54,572 bases of DNA from Bacteroidaceae bacterium (GCA_017379075.1 JAFNXL010000037.1:1-54572); one strand, 5' to 3'. Shown: positions 8,632 through 17,825, counted from the first letter of the stretch. Numbers and translations are program-made. Notes: generated by a model from the sequence alone, not told the origin.

Positions 8632-9558
8632 CTACGGCATGAAAAGCTTTGTGCTGAGATAGCGTTCACCTGTGTCGGGCAGGAGCACAACGATACGCTT
8701 GCCTTTGTTTTCGGGCCGCAGAGCCAACTGTATGGCGGCATGGACGGCAGCTCCACTGCTGATGCCCGTCAGCAAGCCTTCAGTTGCGGAAAGCTGACGG
8801 CCAGCCAAATACGCCTCCTCGTCCGTTACGCGGATTACTTCGTCTATCAGTTTTGTATCAAGTATCTCGGGAATGAATCCGGCACCGATGCCCTGCAAAC
8901 CATGCGCACCAGCCTTTCCGCCACTAAGAACTGCGCTGTCGGCCGGCTCCACCGCCACAATCCTTATCTGCGGGTTGTGTTTCTTGAGTGTGCGCGCTGT
9001 ACCGGTGAGCGTACCACCCGTACCAACGCCAGCCACAAAGATATCCACCTGTCCGTCGGTGTCTTCCCAGATTTCCTCTCCGGTGGTCAGTTCGTGCGCT
9101 TCAGCATTGGCCGGATTGGTGAACTGACCCAGAATAACCGCCCTAGGCGTTTCACTGTACAGGCGTTCTGCCTCGCTGATTGCCCCCTTCATGCCCTGTG
9201 CACCAGGTGTGAGGACTAGCCGTGCACCTGACGCACGCAAAAGGCTTTGCCGTTCCACACTCATGGAATCGGGCATCACAATGATGGCTTCGTAGCCTTT
9301 CACGCGACTTATCCATGCCAGTCCCACACCAGTGTTTCCGCTGGTAGGTTCTATAATCACACTGCCAGGACGGAGCAGTCCACGCGCTTCGGCATCCTCA
9401 ATCATGTGCAATGCCACACGATCCTTTACGCTTCCGCCGGGATTGAAAGCCTCCACCTTTGCCACCACTTGCGCCAATGCTCCATGGAGCGAAGCCATGC
9501 GCTGCAAGTTGAGCAAGGGGGTACGTCCTACAAGCTCTGTCAGATTCTGATATATCAT
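8632..9558 (-). CDS. cysK: Cysteine synthase A (O-acetylserine sulfhydrylase)
   Basis: 308-residue cytoplasmic PLP enzyme making L-cysteine from O-acetylserine and sulfide. The PLP lysine is K45 in NPGGSVKDR; the substrate loop TSGNTGVG, the phosphate-binding GTGGTLTG and the late GISSGAA loop are all present. Length matches CysK (about 310). Gene order HAD-cysK-GH28 on the minus strand with gaps of 28 and 16 bp suggests an operon, although the functions do not connect. No serine acetyltransferase gene is in the window. Confidence 0.93.
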   Translation of the reverse strand: MIYQNLTELVGRTPLLNLQRMASLHGALAQVVAKVEAFNPGGSVKDRVALHMIEDAEARGLLRPGSVIIEPTSGNTGVGLAWISRVKGYEAIIVMPDSMSVERQSLLRASGARLVLTPGAQGMKGAISEAERLYSETPRAVILGQFTNPANAEAHELTTGEEIWEDTDGQVDIFVAGVGTGGTLTGTARTLKKHNPQIRIVAVEPADSAVLSGGKAGAHGLQGIGAGFIPEILDTKLIDEVIRVTDEEAYLAGRQLSATEGLLTGISSGAAVHAAIQLALRPENKGKRIVVLLPDTGERYLSTKLFMP

Positions 9559-9586
9559 ATTATATAATGTATTACGAATTAAGAAA

Positions 9587-10822
9587 TCAACCGCGCTTCT
9601 TCAGCACGCTGTTGAGTACTCTTACGCTGCTGACCAGCTTTCCCGTACTGGTAAAGATGTCCACATTCCAGGCATGGCTGCTACGGCCGATGTGGACCGG
9701 AGTGGCCACACCACGAACCGTATCTCCGTCCATGGCAGAAGAGACGTGATTGCCGCTAACCTGCATACCCACCACATATTCATCGGGCTGACAGGCAATC
9801 AGCGAACCCAGTCCGGCCAATGTTTCCGCAAGCGCCAGACTGGCTCCACCGGCCAGAATGCCGAAAGGCTGGCGTGTGCGATGGTCCACGGGCATGGTGG
9901 CCTCTACGCGTTCCGCACTGGCAAAAGTGTATTGGATACCCAGCGTTCCCATCATCGTTCCTGCCGACTGGGCATTAAGTACATCCAATGGGATTTCGGT
10001 CTTCTTCACCTCCTCCATGATGGCCTTCTCTATGGCAATGGCAGCACCGTCCTGGTCATTGGTCAGGGTGATGTAGTCGGCACAATGCTTTACGCCTTCC
10101 ATGGCATTGCCCATTGCGATGCCCGTTCCGGCCTGTTGCAGCATGGCCACATCGGCAGTGCCGTCACCAATAGCCAGCACATCCTCCATGCCAATGCCCA
10201 ACTTCTGCACCAAAGCGCTCATGGCGTAAGACTTGCCCACCTGATAGCCCACTATTTCCAGATAGTAGGGATTGCTGTGGATGGTGTCCATGGTACCGCT
10301 CATGTGCTTCTGCAGATACTCCTCCATTCCGGCAAGGTGCTCCTCGTTGTCGCTCACCAGAATCAGCTCGCTCGGACGAGTGGAAAGCGAATCGGCTATG
10401 CTTTCTACCTGACGCAGCCTCATGCCGTTCATGTGCGCCTCGTCCACAACATGAGCGTCCGTTATATCGGTACTTATCACCTCGTCCCCCTCATAGCAGG
10501 CCAAGGTCATCTGCGCACGTTTGGCCAGACGTTCCATGAAGGGAATCATCTGCGGATCTATGCTGCGTTCAAAAATCACCTCACCGGAAGCCGCATCCGT
10601 CACCACCGCTCCGTTGTGGGCAATGATGAATCCTCCATGCCGGTCCATGCCCAAAGCCTTGGCAAAGGGCAATATTCCGTGAGTGGGGCGGCCCGACGCC
10701 AATGCTATGCGTATTCCCAACTGCTGCACCTTGATGAGCGTGGATATGGTGCGTTTGGTAAGTTCTCTCTTGCTGTTAAGTAAAGTGCCGTCCACATCGA
10801 GCACCAAAAGTTTGAACTTCAT
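9587..10822 (-). CDS. Cof-type HAD phosphatase fused to a C-terminal hotdog thioesterase
   Basis: 411 residues from the ATG at 10822 (the in-frame codon at 10828 is TTG and is not needed). Residues 1-270 are a HAD-IIB sugar-phosphatase-like domain: VLDVDGTLL (nucleophile Asp9, Asp11), LASGRP, IIAHNGAV, and the metal loop IGDGTADVAML. Residues about 275-411 are a PaaI/MenI-type hotdog domain with QPFGILAGGASLALAETLAG and VVGMQVSGNH, as in acyl-CoA or DHNA-CoA thioesterases. One uninterrupted frame joins both. Phosphatase plus thioesterase activity in a single chain is unusual; a link to menaquinone synthesis would be inference only. A TAACTTTG box on the minus strand at 10931-10938 is a candidate promoter. 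Confidence 0.82.
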   Translation of the reverse strand: MKFKLLVLDVDGTLLNSKRELTKRTISTLIKVQQLGIRIALASGRPTHGILPFAKALGMDRHGGFIIAHNGAVVTDAASGEVIFERSIDPQMIPFMERLAKRAQMTLACYEGDEVISTDITDAHVVDEAHMNGMRLRQVESIADSLSTRPSELILVSDNEEHLAGMEEYLQKHMSGTMDTIHSNPYYLEIVGYQVGKSYAMSALVQKLGIGMEDVLAIGDGTADVAMLQQAGTGIAMGNAMEGVKHCADYITLTNDQDGAAIAIEKAIMEEVKKTEIPLDVLNAQSAGTMMGTLGIQYTFASAERVEATMPVDHRTRQPFGILAGGASLALAETLAGLGSLIACQPDEYVVGMQVSGNHVSSAMDGDTVRGVATPVHIGRSSHAWNVDIFTSTGKLVSSVRVLNSVLKKRG

Positions 10823-10930
10823 AAGCAATGTTTTTTACGGTTATACTTCCTGTATCAAAAAACTCTTACCGACCGCCTGCTGCACGTTCCACATCCGATT
10901 GCGGGAACGGAACAACAGCGTCTACAAGGA

Positions 10931-10938
10931 CAAAGTTA
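10931..10938 (-). promoter_or_regulatory. Candidate -7 box for the HAD-cysK-GH28 run
   Basis: The minus strand reads TAACTTTG, a full match to the Bacteroidetes -7 consensus TAnnTTTG, about 108 bp before the ATG at 10822. No convincing TTTG -33 element at the right distance was found. Confidence 0.4.
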
Positions 10939-11060
10939 GCGAAAATATTCTTTCGGAAAAGGGGTTTAACAAGTTTTATGATACGATTTAAGTTTTATTT
11001 AACATTGGAAGGATGTTCTAATTTAAGTTTTCATCCATCCCTGGAGGCATCCGGTCAATG

Positions 11061-12413
11061 CTACTTTCCGCCCCGACACATGATTTCACATATCTTGTCC
11101 TGGAATTTTCTGCCGTGCGAGGTGCGCACAACACCCTGGTTTATGATGCTGAATGCCAACAGATGACCGTTGGCTGCCTGGGCATAACCGCTCAGACTGG
11201 ACACCCCGCTTACCGAACCTGTCTTGGCCCACACTCGGCGGTGCGCCGGACCCTCCGTCATGCGCTTCTCCAGCGTGCCATCCACACCGGCAATGGGCAG
11301 CGAGGGGAGCAAGGCCTGATATACCTCGGGACGCGAATGCGCCATTTGCAGCATACTGGCCAGGATATAAGGCGTGGTGTAATTATAGAGTGACAGTCCG
11401 CTTCCGTCCGCCACACACGAGGCATCCGTCTTTATCCCAGCCTGTTCCATCAGTTCGCCAATCAGCAGTGCAGCTTGCTTGCGTCCCGCCTTGGGTTTTC
11501 CGCTGTGGGCGGCCAACTGATAGAAAAGAGACTCGGCATAGATGTTGTCGCTCTCCTTCATCATGGTCTGCAGAAGAGGCTCCAGCCCATGGTCTATGGC
11601 AGCCAGTTGTTTTGCCTCGGCCGGACAAGCGGCAGCCACCAGCGTGTCCGGTCCGCTCACCGCAATGCCGTGTTTGGCCATGCTTCTCATCCAAACGGCC
11701 GAGAAACGGTCCTTGCCCTCCACCAACAAAGGAGAGAGAGGGCCATAGTCATCGTCCCAACACCAACCCCATCCGTAAGGCTCGCCATCGGTCATGCCCA
11801 GGTCCTTGCACACCTTGCCCTGGATGCGTCTGACACCAGCCAGGGCTACCGCACGAACCAGCGCGTCCACCTCGGCCGCCGTAACCGTGGGATCCATTCC
11901 GCCCACCACATAGAGGTTACCCTTCAGCACGGTGCCGCTGATCTGGCCCGTCATGTGCAGGGTGGTGCGCAAACGGTGCTGCGCCCCCAGATAGTGCAGT
12001 GCAGCCACGGCGGTTATCACCTTCTGGCACGAGGCCGGACGCATGCGATGGTGGGCATTGCGGGCATAGAGAGGTGTGTTCTGCGTGAGGTCATGGATGT
12101 AGATGCCCATCTGCGAAGTCTGGGCCAGGCTATCGTTGTTGCAGAGCGAGTCCAGTGCAGCCCTGAGTTCCGCCTCCCAACCCTCTGCCACGGGCAGTTG
12201 GGGCTGTGCGTTCTGCTGGGGTGTTTTTTCACTCCCTCCCGAGGGAATTTGTTTTTCCTCGGGAGGGAGTTGGATTTGGGTGAGGGAATTTACCAGTTCC
12301 GAAGCCGCTGGCTGAAGCGCCTGGGTCTGTGCGGCCTTTCGGGTTCCGCACGCACAAAAAAGAATTGCCGCCAGCCACAAACCGGCATAATATTGTAATT
12401 TCATCGCTTTCAT
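11061..12413 (-). CDS. dacB: D-alanyl-D-alanine carboxypeptidase/endopeptidase, S13 (PBP4-type) lipoprotein
   Basis: 450-residue envelope enzyme that trims or cleaves peptidoglycan peptides. The N-terminus MKAMKLQYYAGLWLAAILFC followed by ACG gives a possible lipobox with Cys22 (non-canonical -3 position). A low-complexity linker runs to about residue 75. Penicillin-binding motifs are complete: SCQK at 128-131 (SxxK), ESDNIYAE (SxN) and AKTGSV (KTG). A perfect 14-bp inverted repeat lies inside the linker-coding part (12231-12270), so the linker probably gained a palindromic element. A minus-strand TAACTTTG box (12440-12447) is a candidate promoter. Transcription is divergent from nadB. Confidence 0.88.
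   Translation of the reverse strand: MKAMKLQYYAGLWLAAILFCACGTRKAAQTQALQPAASELVNSLTQIQLPPEEKQIPSGGSEKTPQQNAQPQLPVAEGWEAELRAALDSLCNNDSLAQTSQMGIYIHDLTQNTPLYARNAHHRMRPASCQKVITAVAALHYLGAQHRLRTTLHMTGQISGTVLKGNLYVVGGMDPTVTAAEVDALVRAVALAGVRRIQGKVCKDLGMTDGEPYGWGWCWDDDYGPLSPLLVEGKDRFSAVWMRSMAKHGIAVSGPDTLVAAACPAEAKQLAAIDHGLEPLLQTMMKESDNIYAESLFYQLAAHSGKPKAGRKQAALLIGELMEQAGIKTDASCVADGSGLSLYNYTTPYILASMLQMAHSRPEVYQALLPSLPIAGVDGTLEKRMTEGPAHRRVWAKTGSVSGVSSLSGYAQAANGHLLAFSIINQGVVRTSHGRKFQDKICEIMCRGGK
12231..12270. repeat. Perfect palindromic element inside the dacB coding region
   Basis: Arms ACTCCCTCCCGAGG (12231-12244) and CCTCGGGAGGGAGT (12257-12270) are exact complements around a 12-base loop. In dacB they encode residues about 48-61 (LPPEEKQIPSGGSE), in the flexible linker between the lipid anchor and the catalytic domain. 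The length keeps the frame. Neighbouring sequence has no such G+C-rich structure, which fits insertion of a small repeat. Confidence 0.8.
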
Positions 12414-12439
12414 AAACTATTTTCTAAGTACATATACCG

Positions 12440-12509
12440 CAAAGTTAGCCAAAAAAACAATATAATGAAGGTTTATTGATACAACGAATTGACTTTTTCC
12501 GTACATTTG
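12440..12509. promoter_or_regulatory. Divergent promoter region dacB/nadB
   Basis: On the minus strand TAACTTTG (12440-12447) faces dacB; on the plus strand TACATTTG (12502-12509) faces nadB, 41 bp before its ATG. Both fit the -7 consensus TAnnTTTG. The -33 elements are weak. Confidence 0.45.
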
Positions 12510-12549
12510 TGGAAGAAATACAAAAATAAAGTAAGGAGAAGACACACTT

Positions 12550-14148
12550 ATGGTACGCAAATTTGACTTCCTTATCATCGGCAGCGGCGTAGCGGGCATG
12601 AGTTACGCCCTGAAAGTGGCCAATGCCGGAAAGGGGCGGGTGGCCCTGGTATGCAAGACTTCGCTCGAAGAGGCCAACACCACCAAGGCCCAGGGCGGCA
12701 TTGCCTCCGTTACCGACCTCAGCGTGGACAACTTTGAAAAGCACATCCAGGACACCATGATTGCCGGAGACTTCATCAGCAACCCCGATGCCGTGGAACA
12801 GGTTGTGAAGAACGGACCGCAAGGCATAAGGGACCTCATCAAATGGGGCGTGAACTTCGACAAGAAGGAGAACGGCGAGTTCGACCTGCACCGCGAAGGC
12901 GGACACTCCGAATTCCGCATCCTCCACCATGCCGACGACACCGGAGCCGAAATTCAGCGCGGGCTGATGGAAGCCGTGCGCAACAATCCGAATATCGAAG
13001 TGCTGGAACACCACTTTGCCGTGGAAATCATCACACAGCACCACTTGGGCATCCGCGTCACTCGCCGCACCCCCGACATAGAATGCTACGGCGCCTACAT
13101 TCTGAACCCCGATACAGGAAAGATTGATACCTATCTGAGCCGTCTCACCCTGATGGCCACGGGCGGAACCGGAGCCGTATACGCCACCACATCAAACCCC
13201 GACATTGCCACCGGTGACGGCATAGCCATGGTCTACCGTGCAAAGGGCAAGGTGAAGGACATGGAGTTCGTACAGTTCCATCCCACCGTGCTCTACAATC
13301 CGCAAGAGGCGCATCCCGCCTATCTCATCACAGAGGCCATGCGCGGCTACGGCGGCATTCTGCGCCTGCCCAACGGCGAAGAGTTCATGCAGAAATATGA
13401 CGAACGCCTCTCCCTGGCTCCCCGCGATATTGTGGCGCGTGCCATAGACCACGAAATGAAGATTCACGGCTTGGACCACGTCTGCCTGGACGTCACCCAC
13501 AAAGACCCCGAGACCACTAAGCGCCACTTCCCCAACATCTACGCCAAGTGCTTGAGCCTGGGCATTGACATCACACGCCAGTACATCCCCGTTGCCCCCA
13601 GCGCCCACTATATGTGCGGCGGCATCCTTGTAGACCTTGATGCCTGTAGCAGCATACGCCGTCTCTATGCCGTGGGCGAATGCGCCTGCACCGGACTGCA
13701 CGGCGGCAACCGCCTTGCCAGCAATTCGCTCATCGAGGCCGTTGTCTATGCCGACAAGGCCGCACAGCACAGTCTGGAGAACATAGACCAATATACCTTC
13801 AACGAGAACATTCCCGAATGGAACGACGAGGGCACACTCACCAACGAGGAGAAGGTGCTCATTGCACAGGACCTGAAGGAAGTAAACCAGATTATGTCCA
13901 CCTATGTGGGAATCGTCCGCAGCGACCTGCGCCTTCACCGCGCCTGGGAACGTCTGGACCTGCTCTATGAAGAGACGGAACACTTGTTCAAACGTGTAAA
14001 GCCCACACGCGACATCTGCGAACTGCGCAACATGATCAACGTGGGTTACCTCATTACCCGCCATGCCATTGAGCGCAAGGAAAGCCGCGGCCTGCACTAT
14101 ACCGTGGACTATCCCTGGCACGCCTTGGAAGAAAACGGAAAAGCGTGA
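12550..14148 (+). CDS. nadB: L-aspartate oxidase
   Basis: 532-residue FAD enzyme oxidising L-aspartate to iminoaspartate, the first step of de novo NAD synthesis. The N-terminal dinucleotide-binding motif is LIIGSGVAGMSYALK, followed by TTKAQGGIA and the fumarate-reductase-like HREGGHSEFRI; later come TGGTGAVYATTSN, EFVQFHPT, APRDIVARAID, HYMCGGI and GLHGGNRLASNSL. The helical C-terminal domain is complete. Length matches NadB. Its partner nadA is at 29387 in this window but not adjacent; nadC was not seen. Its last bases overlap the GTG start of trkH by 4 bp. Confidence 0.94.
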   Translation: MVRKFDFLIIGSGVAGMSYALKVANAGKGRVALVCKTSLEEANTTKAQGGIASVTDLSVDNFEKHIQDTMIAGDFISNPDAVEQVVKNGPQGIRDLIKWGVNFDKKENGEFDLHREGGHSEFRILHHADDTGAEIQRGLMEAVRNNPNIEVLEHHFAVEIITQHHLGIRVTRRTPDIECYGAYILNPDTGKIDTYLSRLTLMATGGTGAVYATTSNPDIATGDGIAMVYRAKGKVKDMEFVQFHPTVLYNPQEAHPAYLITEAMRGYGGILRLPNGEEFMQKYDERLSLAPRDIVARAIDHEMKIHGLDHVCLDVTHKDPETTKRHFPNIYAKCLSLGIDITRQYIPVAPSAHYMCGGILVDLDACSSIRRLYAVGECACTGLHGGNRLASNSLIEAVVYADKAAQHSLENIDQYTFNENIPEWNDEGTLTNEEKVLIAQDLKEVNQIMSTYVGIVRSDLRLHRAWERLDLLYEETEHLFKRVKPTRDICELRNMINVGYLITRHAIERKESRGLHYTVDYPWHALEENGKA

Positions 14149-15617
14149 AAAGAAGTATCTTTGGAATGCTGCTCATGATGGAGGGGCTTATGCTCACCAT
14201 CACCTTCCTCGTCTCGCTCCTCTATGCCGAAGACGACGGACTGGCGTTTCTCACCAGCGCTCTGATGGCCTTTGCCGTGGGCAGCACGCTGAAGTCAATA
14301 GGGAAGAAGAGCACGGAAAAGCACCTTACCCGGGCAGACAGCTTTCTGGTGGTAACGCTCTCTTGGGTGCTTTTCTCCATCATTGGCATGATGCCCTTCA
14401 TCCTGCATCTGCGCATGCCTCTGGCCGACGCCTTCTTTGAGGCCATGAGCGGATTCACCACCACCGGCGCCACCATCTTCGCCGACATTGACGGACTCTC
14501 GCACGGACTGCGCTTCTGGCGCAGCATGATGCACTGGATTGGCGGTTTGGGAATCATTGTGTTCTCCGTGGCCCTGATTCCCGTCTACGAAATGAAGAAC
14601 AGCAATGTCTATTCCGCGGAAGTGACCGGGCTGGAACTGGACAAACTGAAACCCAAGATCGGGGCCACCGCACGCCGCACCCTTTCCATCTACTTCCTCT
14701 TCACCACCATCTGCGCCCTGCTGCTTTGGGCCGGCCCCATGGACTTGTACGATGCCATATGCCACGCCATGTCCACCGTGGCCACCGGAGGTTTCAGCAC
14801 CCACACAGAGAGCATCGGCTTCTTCCATTCGGCCTATGTGGAATATGTCTGCGTGGCCTTCATGCTGCTCTCCAGCCTCAACTACTCCCTCTTCTACTAT
14901 CTGAGCATACGCCGCCCGCAAGTATTCCTGCGCAATGAGGAGATGCACGCATTCTTCTATACCGTGGGCGGAATCGCGCTGATTTTCTTCCTGATGTTCT
15001 TCAAGTGGCCACACACAGAAATCCAGGCAGACAGCCTCCTGCACACCATCAGCCTGAACTTCCGCACAGCCCTTTTCCACGTATCCAGCATCATCTCCAG
15101 CACAGGATTCGCCGGCGAGAGCTTCGATTACGTCAAATGGGGCGTACCCTTCTGGATGCCCACCCTTGTACTCATGGCCGTTGGAGCCTGTACGGGCAGC
15201 ACCGGCGGCGGAATCAAGATGGTCCGCCTGCTCATCTGTGCCAAGGGCGCCTTCAACGAGTTTACAAAAATGCTCCATCCACGCGCCGTCTTGGGCATCC
15301 GCATCTCCGGCCAGGTCATCTCCAACGACAATGTCCGCCGCGCCCTCGCCTTCATCTTTATCTATCTGATACTGGTGGTCATCGGTACCTTTGTCCTCAC
15401 TCTTCTGGGCAACGACACCGAAACCAGCCTTGGAAGCAGCATCTCCATGCTCAGCAACATCGGACCCGCCATGGGCACCACCGGTCCCGCATCCAACTTC
15501 GCCCACATCCACGACATCGGAAAGTGGCTCATGAGCTCTTACATGCTGGTGGGACGTCTGGAAATCTTCACCGTACTGCTCCTCTTCATGCCCCGTTTCT
15601 GGAAGGAATACAAGTGA
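14145..15617 (+). CDS. trkH: TrkH-family potassium uptake channel subunit
   Basis: 490-residue inner-membrane protein with about 10-12 membrane segments arranged as four pore-loop repeats; selectivity-filter-like segments are FTTTGATI, STVATGGFSTHTE, SSTGFAGESF and IGPAMGTTGPASN. It imports K+ together with a cytoplasmic TrkA regulator, which is not encoded next to it here. The start is GTG at 14145, overlapping the nadB stop (GTGA), so translation is coupled to nadB. The ATG at 14166 is a possible alternative start. Confidence 0.9.
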   Translation: MKRSIFGMLLMMEGLMLTITFLVSLLYAEDDGLAFLTSALMAFAVGSTLKSIGKKSTEKHLTRADSFLVVTLSWVLFSIIGMMPFILHLRMPLADAFFEAMSGFTTTGATIFADIDGLSHGLRFWRSMMHWIGGLGIIVFSVALIPVYEMKNSNVYSAEVTGLELDKLKPKIGATARRTLSIYFLFTTICALLLWAGPMDLYDAICHAMSTVATGGFSTHTESIGFFHSAYVEYVCVAFMLLSSLNYSLFYYLSIRRPQVFLRNEEMHAFFYTVGGIALIFFLMFFKWPHTEIQADSLLHTISLNFRTALFHVSSIISSTGFAGESFDYVKWGVPFWMPTLVLMAVGACTGSTGGGIKMVRLLICAKGAFNEFTKMLHPRAVLGIRISGQVISNDNVRRALAFIFIYLILVVIGTFVLTLLGNDTETSLGSSISMLSNIGPAMGTTGPASNFAHIHDIGKWLMSSYMLVGRLEIFTVLLLFMPRFWKEYK

Positions 15618-15749
15618 TATTCGGGAAGCAAAAGCGTATAATGGCCACATTATATTATTTTTATTAGAAAACCGAAGGGGAATACAACTATTTTATATAT
15701 CTTTGACGCAGATTAAATGTAAATTGAAGGTATAAAACAGTTATAAGGT

Positions 15750-17051
15750 ATGAAGAAAAGGATACTCTCTTTATTGATTCTACTGTCGGCGGCAACCGCC
15801 ACAATGGCCTACAACTCCATTCTGGCCAAACTGGTAAAGACAGACTACGAAGGCAAGGCAGACAGCCTTACAAAAGTCTTCATCAAGGAGTTTATGAACA
15901 CCTCCAAGGGTACTTTCTGGGTAACGCCAAAGGGAGTGAACAGCAGCAACACCTATATCTACTGGCAGCAGGCACACGCCATAGACGTGGTTATCTATGC
16001 CTACCAGAGAAACCTTGCCGCTGGTAACAAGACACAGGCCAACCTGTACAAAAACTATGTCTCAAAATGGTTCCAGAACAAGGGCAACAACTATTCGGGC
16101 GGAAGTACCGGCTTTGAGAATCCCTACACCGACGACATGTGCTGGATTGCACTCACCCTCCAGCGCATGGGCGAAGTGTTCAACAACAACACCTATTTCA
16201 GCACGGCCAAGAAGTTGTTTGACAACGGCATCATGTCCCGCGCCAAGGAAGATGAAAAGGGACTTTGGCTGCCTTGGAACACCGACAAAGGATCGGGTCC
16301 CAACGCCTGCACCCTTAGCCCCGCCTGTCTGATGGCGGCCAAGCTGTACATGAAATACGGCACTGAAAAATACCTCGACTATGCCAAGAAATTCTATGAC
16401 TACATGACCAACCACATAGCCAAAAGCGACGGCCGGGTGGAAGAACCCCCTCTGACCTATACACAGGGAACCTTTGGCGAGGCCTGCCGCCTGCTCTATC
16501 ACATCACGGGCGAAAGCAAATACAAAATGAAGGCAGGAGTTTACATCAACTACGCCTTCACCAACGGACGCTGCACCCACAACGGACTGTTGCGCCACGA
16601 AGGAACCAGCATGGACCAAAGCCTCTTCAAAGCTGTGCTCATCCCCTATGCCGTCAATTTCTGCCTGGACGAGGAGATGCAGATAACCTACCGCCGCACT
16701 TTGGTAACCGCCCTGCAGAAGAATGCGGACGCGCTATGGAAGAACCTCGACAAGCAGGCATATCCCAAAATGTACTGCCCCTACTATTGGGGCGAAGCCT
16801 ACGACAGTTCGGAAGCAGCCTCCATGGGCGCCATGGCAAGCGGAGCCTCGCTACTGGAGAACGTGTCACGCATGTGCAAGGACCTCACCACCCAGGAAAC
16901 CGGTATAAAAGTACCCTTCATGGCACCCAACACACAGAGCGGAAACGTCTACTCACTGGACGGCATCCTTCTGCGCCAAGGCACAACAGACCTGCAGGGC
17001 CTCCCCACCGGCATCTATGTGGTGAACGGAAAGAAAGTGGCGAAGAAATAA
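15750..17051 (+). CDS. Secreted glycoside hydrolase family 76 (alpha-1,6-mannanase-like)
   Basis: 433-residue exported (alpha/alpha)6 enzyme. Signal peptide about 1-20 (TMA end). The catalytic double Asp of GH76 is visible at 128-129 in YTDDMCWIAL. Other conserved segments are YWQQAHAIDVVIYAY, WLPWNTDKGSGPNACTLSPA, TYTQGTFGEACRLLYH and GLLRHEGTSMDQS. The last 35 residues (VYSLDGILL, then GLPTGIYVVNGKKVAKK) resemble the C-terminal sorting or anchoring tails common in Bacteroidales, possibly for type IX secretion. The family hydrolyses yeast-type mannan backbones. The gene stands alone; no Sus transporter is adjacent. Confidence 0.85.
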   Translation: MKKRILSLLILLSAATATMAYNSILAKLVKTDYEGKADSLTKVFIKEFMNTSKGTFWVTPKGVNSSNTYIYWQQAHAIDVVIYAYQRNLAAGNKTQANLYKNYVSKWFQNKGNNYSGGSTGFENPYTDDMCWIALTLQRMGEVFNNNTYFSTAKKLFDNGIMSRAKEDEKGLWLPWNTDKGSGPNACTLSPACLMAAKLYMKYGTEKYLDYAKKFYDYMTNHIAKSDGRVEEPPLTYTQGTFGEACRLLYHITGESKYKMKAGVYINYAFTNGRCTHNGLLRHEGTSMDQSLFKAVLIPYAVNFCLDEEMQITYRRTLVTALQKNADALWKNLDKQAYPKMYCPYYWGEAYDSSEAASMGAMASGASLLENVSRMCKDLTTQETGIKVPFMAPNTQSGNVYSLDGILLRQGTTDLQGLPTGIYVVNGKKVAKK

Positions 17052-17054
17052 GGT

Positions 17055-17690
17055 TTACAACTGCCCGGTTTCCACCTGGCGCACAACACGTTCTATGAGG
17101 CGGTCATCGCCCTCGGGGTCGTACTCCTTTTTCAAGCTGGCACGGAACGTCCAGGCAAAGAGCTGATAGAAAGCGGCTTTAGCAGGACCGAAGAAAGCCT
17201 GCACAATCTCGTATGAAGACTGGTTGCACTCGCGGTCAACCAGCTTGATGAGCAATTTGCCCTGGGAATAGGTAAGTTTCTTCATCCTGGGCGTATAGGT
17301 CTCCTTTATGTCCTTTTCCACCGCTCGGATGTGAGCCTCCTTCGACTGCTTGTCGGGAAGCTGTTCCAGCACCTGGTACGTTTCGGCAATCAGCGCGTTG
17401 GCCTCCTGGGCAATGGGCAGCACCTTCTTCACGTTGTACACCAAACGGTTGAAGGCGCGGCGCTCGCGCTCGTTCCTGAACTTGAGCGGGGCATACACGG
17501 GCACCTCGGGAAGCAAATAGCACCAAACCGTATCATTGCCCTCAATGACGGGATTCTTGTAGCGGTACCACTGCGTCTTCAGCTTGTATGTCGTAGGCAA
17601 GTCATCCCACAAAGAATCCACCTCTTCCTGCCCAAGAACAGGAAGCAGCCATGCCGAAAGGGCAACGAGGAAAAGGTACATTCGCTTCAT
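17055..17690 (-). CDS. DUF4294 family exported protein
   Basis: 211 residues from the ATG at 17690; the upstream in-frame extension is rejected because MKRMYLFLVALSAWLLPVLG is a good signal peptide at this start. The body matches the Bacteroidetes DUF4294 family: a WCYLLPEVPVYAPLKFRNER strand region, then long helices rich in charged residues (KKVLPIAQEANALIAETYQV). Function is unknown in the family. It is convergent with GH76 (3-bp gap) and divergent from the radical SAM gene. A TATTTTTG box on the minus strand at 17699-17706 lies almost at the start codon, so the mature transcript would be nearly leaderless, or the true promoter is elsewhere. Confidence 0.75.
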   Translation of the reverse strand: MKRMYLFLVALSAWLLPVLGQEEVDSLWDDLPTTYKLKTQWYRYKNPVIEGNDTVWCYLLPEVPVYAPLKFRNERERRAFNRLVYNVKKVLPIAQEANALIAETYQVLEQLPDKQSKEAHIRAVEKDIKETYTPRMKKLTYSQGKLLIKLVDRECNQSSYEIVQAFFGPAKAAFYQLFAWTFRASLKKEYDPEGDDRLIERVVRQVETGQL

Positions 17691-17751
17691 ACTGACTGCA
17701 AAAATACGAATAAAATCCTTATGTCTGACGCATATTTTAGTTAAAATAACG

Positions 17752-17759
17752 TAACTTTG
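17752..17759 (+). promoter_or_regulatory. Candidate -7 box for the radical SAM gene
   Basis: TAACTTTG matches TAnnTTTG and is followed by a 66-bp leader to the ATG at 17826. It implies that the in-frame codons before 17826 are untranslated leader. Confidence 0.45.
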
Positions 17760-17825
17760 CATTCTATTAGCCCTTCCGACAAGAAGAGGATACATTTTTT
17801 ACCACAAAAAAACGTAACAAGACAC

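Noticed and set aside
14295-15650. Long minus-strand ORF (451 codons) opposite trkH, and similar long shadows opposite pflB and nadB
   Set aside because: Antisense frames kept open by biased codon use of clear plus-strand genes; their products are low-complexity and lack domains.
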